From: Phenylobacterium aquaticum
GTDB lineage: Bacteria; Pseudomonadota; Alphaproteobacteria; Caulobacterales; Caulobacteraceae
Direction: 5' to 3'
DNA: 16,125 nucleotides
Assembly (NCBI RefSeq): GCF_947378715.1
Contig: NZ_CANCLE010000089.1
Location: 1 to 16,125, forward strand
Below, in pieces: positions 13,155 through 16,125 of the stretch. The notes under the pieces are model-generated. The model had not been told where the DNA came from. It made no database searches and worked only from the letters and a program-made list of their open reading frames with translations. The position numbers and the translations under genes were made by a program. Each line of letters opens with the position of its first letter. Within the stretch, counting starts at the first letter, position 1.

Positions 13155-14147
13155 TTGCGGCACGAGAAGGCGACACGGCTATTGGAGCTGGCCCGCCTGC
13201 TGGCCTCTTCCGCCGAGGGCCTCACCCTGGACGAGATGGCCCGGGCCCTGGGGGTTGGGCGACGCACGGCCGAGCGCATGCGCGACGCGGTCCGCGAGGC
13301 CTTCCCGCAGATGGAGGAGGTCGATGATCCGCCGACCCGGCGGTTCCGGATTCCGGCCGGGCTGGACGGCATTTTCCAGGCGCCGACCGCCGACGAGTTC
13401 GCCGCCCTGCGCGCGGCGGCGGAGAATTTCCGCACGCTCGGCGCCACCACCCGCGCGGCGGCCCTGACCAGCCTGGAGCAGAAGGTGCTGTCGGCGGTGC
13501 GGGCCGGGGTGCGCCGCAAGCTGGCGCCCGACATGGAGGCCCTGCTGGAGGCCGAGATCATGTCCTTCCAGGCAGGCCCTCGCCCCTTCGAGGACCAGAC
13601 GGTGCTGGGGCCGGTGCGCGAGGCGATCATGTCGCTGCGCCGGCTGCGCTTCAAATATGAGGGCGGCTCGACCCCGGGGCGGGAGCGGGAGGTGACCCCC
13701 TTCGGCCTGCTGTTCGGGCGGGCCAATTATCTGGTCGGCGCCGAGGGCCCCTCGACCGAGCCCAGGACCTGGCGCCTCGACCGCATCCGCGACATCAAGG
13801 TCAGCCCGACGCCGGGCGCCCGGCCAGCGGGCTTCACCCTGCAGGCCTTCGTCACCCGCAGCTTCGGCATTTATCAGGACGCGGTGCAGGAGGTGCGCCT
13901 ACGCATCCTGCCCCACGGCGCGGAGGAAGCCCTGGTCTGGCGCTTCCACCCGACCCAGACCCTGGAGCGCCAGGCCGACGGATCGGTGCTGGCGACCTTC
14001 CAGGCGGGCGGCATGCGGGAACTGGCCTGGCACCTGTTCACCTGGGGCGACAAGGTCGAGATCCTGGCGCCTGAGCGGCTGAAGACCATGATGGCTGAGG
14101 AACTGGCCGTGGCTGTGAAGGCGCACGGCCCCTTGGGGAGCGGCTAG
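13155..14147 (+). CDS. WYL-domain transcriptional regulator
   Basis: This is a 330-residue protein. The N-terminal helix-turn-helix (about 21-50) reads GLTLDEMARALGVGRRTAER. The WYL domain (about 155-215) contains REVTPFGLLFGRANYLVGAE, with Asn-Tyr-Leu in place of Trp-Tyr-Leu, then TWRLDRIRDIKV. The C-terminal WCX part (about 240-325) contains GMRELAWHLFTWGDKVEILA. WYL domains sense nucleic acids or small ligands. The start is TTG at 13155, with AGGGGAG 8 bases upstream; no ATG or GTG gives a full DNA-binding domain. It lies downstream of the FMN reductase and may regulate it, but no operator is evident. Its stop overlaps that of the convergent transporter as CTAG. Confidence 0.88.
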   Translation: MRHEKATRLLELARLLASSAEGLTLDEMARALGVGRRTAERMRDAVREAFPQMEEVDDPPTRRFRIPAGLDGIFQAPTADEFAALRAAAENFRTLGATTRAAALTSLEQKVLSAVRAGVRRKLAPDMEALLEAEIMSFQAGPRPFEDQTVLGPVREAIMSLRRLRFKYEGGSTPGREREVTPFGLLFGRANYLVGAEGPSTEPRTWRLDRIRDIKVSPTPGARPAGFTLQAFVTRSFGIYQDAVQEVRLRILPHGAEEALVWRFHPTQTLERQADGSVLATFQAGGMRELAWHLFTWGDKVEILAPERLKTMMAEELAVAVKAHGPLGSG

Positions 14148-16125
14148 ACCCGCTTCGCCCGGCTCCAGCTCCACAGATAGAGGCCCAGCGGCGTGATCAG
14201 GAAGGCCGCGCCGGCGATCCACAGGGCCTTGTCCTGGAAGGCGTCGCCGACCAGGGCCAGCGGGGTCCCGTTGCTGGTGACCACGATCAGCCCGGCCAGG
14301 GCGACATTGAACAGGCTCTCGCCGACGATGAGGCCCGAGACCATCAGCACCCCCAGGCGCTTGGCGACGCCGCCGTGGGGCGAGCGTTCGACCAGCTTGT
14401 CATAGATCCAGCCGGCGACCGCGCCGATCACCACCGGGAAGGTGACGGTGGAGGGCAGGTAGATCGCGATGCCGACGCCGAGCGGCGGCAGGCTGAGCGC
14501 ACCGCCGGGACGATCGCGGGTCACCGCGCGCAGGGTCTCGTCGATGGCCACCAGCACGGCGCCCAGGACGCCGCCGACGCCGAGCAGGCCCCAATCCAGC
14601 TTGCCGCCGATCACCCCGGTGGCGATGGTCGAGATCAGGGTCGCCTGGGGCGCGGGCAGGGGATGGGCCGAGATGCCGTGGGTCGCGCCGGCGAAGCCAT
14701 AGGCGTGGTTGAGCAGGTCGAGAATCGGCGGGATGACGGCCGAGCCGGCGACTACCCCGATCACCAGGGCGACCTGTTGCCGCCAGGGGGTGGCGTCGAC
14801 CAGCTGGCCGGTCTTGAGGTCTTGCAGGTTGTCATTGGCGCTGACCGCCACGGCCAGCAATATGCCGGTGACCAGCAGGGCGAAGGCCACCATGGGCTTG
14901 GGATCGCCGGCTCCGATCAGCGGCTTGGCGATGGCGGCGATGGTGAGCGCCGAACCCAGCACGGCCAGGATCGCCAGGCCGGACACCGGGCTGTTGGACG
15001 AGCCGATCAGCCCGGCCATGTAGCCGCAGACCGCCGCCACGGCGAAGCCGCCGACCACGATATAGGCCAGCGAGGCCAGGGTGAGCGGGGCGAGCAGCGG
15101 GGCCAGAGGCCCGCCGCCGATGAACTTCATCACCACCAGGGCGATGGGGACCAGGCAGGCCAGGGACACGGCGCCCACCCAGAAGATCGGCATGTCACGC
15201 TCGACCAGGGGCAGGTCGGCGGCCTCGCCGGCGCTGCGGCGGCTTTGTGCGGCCATGGCCGAGGCCAGGCCCTGGCCCACGGGCACAATCAGCTTGCCGA
15301 GCGTCCAGATGGAGGCGACGGCGATGGCGCCGGCCCCGATGAACCGGACCTTATGCGACCAGACGCCCGTGGCGATGTCGGCGGCGGGACCCACGGCCGG
15401 GGCCAGGTGGGTGAGGATCGGCACGGCCGCGCCCCAGGCGATCACCAGGCCGGCCAGCATGGCGATGCCGACCGAGATGCCCATCAGGTGGCCGGCGCCC
15501 AGGAGGGCGAGCGACATGGAGGCGCCGATGCCGGTGGCCGCCCCGCCGGTCCCGACCCGGAAATAGACCGCGACCTCGCCGGCGAAGACCCGCACCGCCG
15601 CGCCCGCCGCGAACAGGGCCGAGACGATCGAGCCCATGGTGATGGCGGCCAGGCCCGCCTGGCCCTCGGCCGCCGCCTCGCCCTCGTGGCCGCGCGCGCC
15701 GGAGCCGACCTTCAGCACCTCGGCGGCGGCGACCCCCTCGGGGTAGGGCAGGCTGGATTGGGTGACCAGGGCCCGGCGCAGGGGGATGGTGTACATCACC
15801 CCCAGCACCCCGCCGGCCGCGCAGATGCCGAACGAGGTCCAGAACGGGAAGCCCGTCCACCAGCCGATCATCACCAGGCCGGGCAGGACGAAGATCACCG
15901 ACGCCATGGCCCCGGCCGCCGAGGCGACGGTCTGGACGATGTTGTTCTCGAAGATGGTCGAGGTCTTGAAGCCGCGCAGCAGGGCCATGGAAATGACCGC
16001 GGCGGGGATCGAGGAGGCGAAGGTCAGGCCGACCTTGAGGCCCAGATAGACATTGGCCGCCGTGAACACCAGCGTGATGAGAATCCCCAGGATCACGCCC
16101 CGAAGGGTGAGCTCGACGCGGGATG
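14144..16125 (-). CDS. OPT-family oligopeptide transporter (N-terminus cut by window edge)
   Basis: Over 650 residues of a polytopic inner-membrane protein are present, with more than a dozen hydrophobic segments. The start matches the OPT family: SRVELTLRGVILG, then FTAANVYLGLKVGLTFASSI and PAAVISMALL, then TIPLRRALV and LPYPEGVAAAEVLK. Later parts include NDNLQDLKTGQLV and LGVGIAIYLPS, both typical of bacterial OPT proteins. These are proton-coupled importers of small peptides, and some related YSL members carry metal chelates. The frame is open to the right edge, so the true start lies beyond it; a GTG at 16096 is internal. The C-terminus (WSWSRAKRV) is complete. The substrate is not deducible. 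Confidence 0.92.
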   Translation of the reverse strand, partial: SRVELTLRGVILGILITLVFTAANVYLGLKVGLTFASSIPAAVISMALLRGFKTSTIFENNIVQTVASAAGAMASVIFVLPGLVMIGWWTGFPFWTSFGICAAGGVLGVMYTIPLRRALVTQSSLPYPEGVAAAEVLKVGSGARGHEGEAAAEGQAGLAAITMGSIVSALFAAGAAVRVFAGEVAVYFRVGTGGAATGIGASMSLALLGAGHLMGISVGIAMLAGLVIAWGAAVPILTHLAPAVGPAADIATGVWSHKVRFIGAGAIAVASIWTLGKLIVPVGQGLASAMAAQSRRSAGEAADLPLVERDMPIFWVGAVSLACLVPIALVVMKFIGGGPLAPLLAPLTLASLAYIVVGGFAVAAVCGYMAGLIGSSNSPVSGLAILAVLGSALTIAAIAKPLIGAGDPKPMVAFALLVTGILLAVAVSANDNLQDLKTGQLVDATPWRQQVALVIGVVAGSAVIPPILDLLNHAYGFAGATHGISAHPLPAPQATLISTIATGVIGGKLDWGLLGVGGVLGAVLVAIDETLRAVTRDRPGGALSLPPLGVGIAIYLPSTVTFPVVIGAVAGWIYDKLVERSPHGGVAKRLGVLMVSGLIVGESLFNVALAGLIVVTSNGTPLALVGDAFQDKALWIAGAAFLITPLGLYLWSWSRAKRV

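Noticed and set aside
12314..13726. A 470-residue minus-strand open frame across the FMN reductase and WYL genes
   Set aside because: It crosses three convincing genes and a promoter gap, and its composition is typical of antisense GC-rich sequence.
1..16125. tRNA, rRNA, CRISPR array, insertion sequence, prophage or defence genes
   Set aside because: Read through for these; no cloverleaf, spaced repeats, transposase motifs or flanking inverted/direct repeats were seen.

Overview
The window is a dense stretch of about 16 kb of high-GC bacterial chromosome. I count 14 genes and no intergenic gap longer than about 170 bases. I see no tRNA, rRNA, insertion sequence or CRISPR array. Strong G/C bias at third codon positions, a TonB-dependent receptor of the 'IVVTAQRRE' type, an iron-linked ApbE-DUF2271/PepSY/DUF4198 set and several catabolic oxidoreductases all suggest an alphaproteobacterium. 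The Caulobacteraceae (Caulobacter/Phenylobacterium) are my best guess. That placement is inference from gene content, not a search result.

Layout, left to right. (1) Positions 1-2101: a cytochrome P450 followed 8 bases later by a rubredoxin cut by the left edge (both minus), and a divergent TetR-family regulator (plus). A palindromic candidate operator lies between the P450 and the regulator. (2) Positions 2098-6148: adenine deaminase, a small PepSY membrane protein and an ApbE-DUF2271 fusion (all minus), with a DUF4198 exported protein on the plus strand. The divergent gap holds a 31-bp inverted repeat with 10-bp perfect arms and a Fur-box-like half. This looks like an iron-regulated periplasmic flavin/metal module. 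(3) Positions 6227-7180: a nitronate-monooxygenase-like flavoprotein with a CAAAC-N4-GTTTG repeat just upstream. (4) Positions 7181-11908: a LuxR-type regulator (minus), a divergent acyl-CoA dehydrogenase (plus) and a TonB-dependent receptor (plus), followed by an intrinsic terminator. The same 23-bp palindromic motif lies upstream of the dehydrogenase and again upstream of the receptor. (5) Positions 12010-14147: an unrecognised 131-residue protein (minus), an NADPH-dependent FMN reductase (plus) and a WYL-domain regulator (plus). (6) Positions 14144-16125: an OPT-family transporter (minus) cut by the right edge.

How the parts may work together. The P450, the flavoprotein, the acyl-CoA dehydrogenase and the TonB receptor suggest uptake and oxidative breakdown of a hydrophobic, CoA-activated substrate such as a lipid, terpenoid or steroid. 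The substrate cannot be read from the sequence. The most informative new observation is the shared operator. It suggests that one LuxR-type regulator controls itself, a dehydrogenase and an outer-membrane receptor, so uptake and first oxidation would be switched together. The second is the Fur-like palindrome commanding the ApbE-DUF2271/PepSY and DUF4198 genes.

Three convergent gene pairs end with overlapping or abutting stop codons (CTAG twice, TGATCA once), leaving no room for terminators between them.
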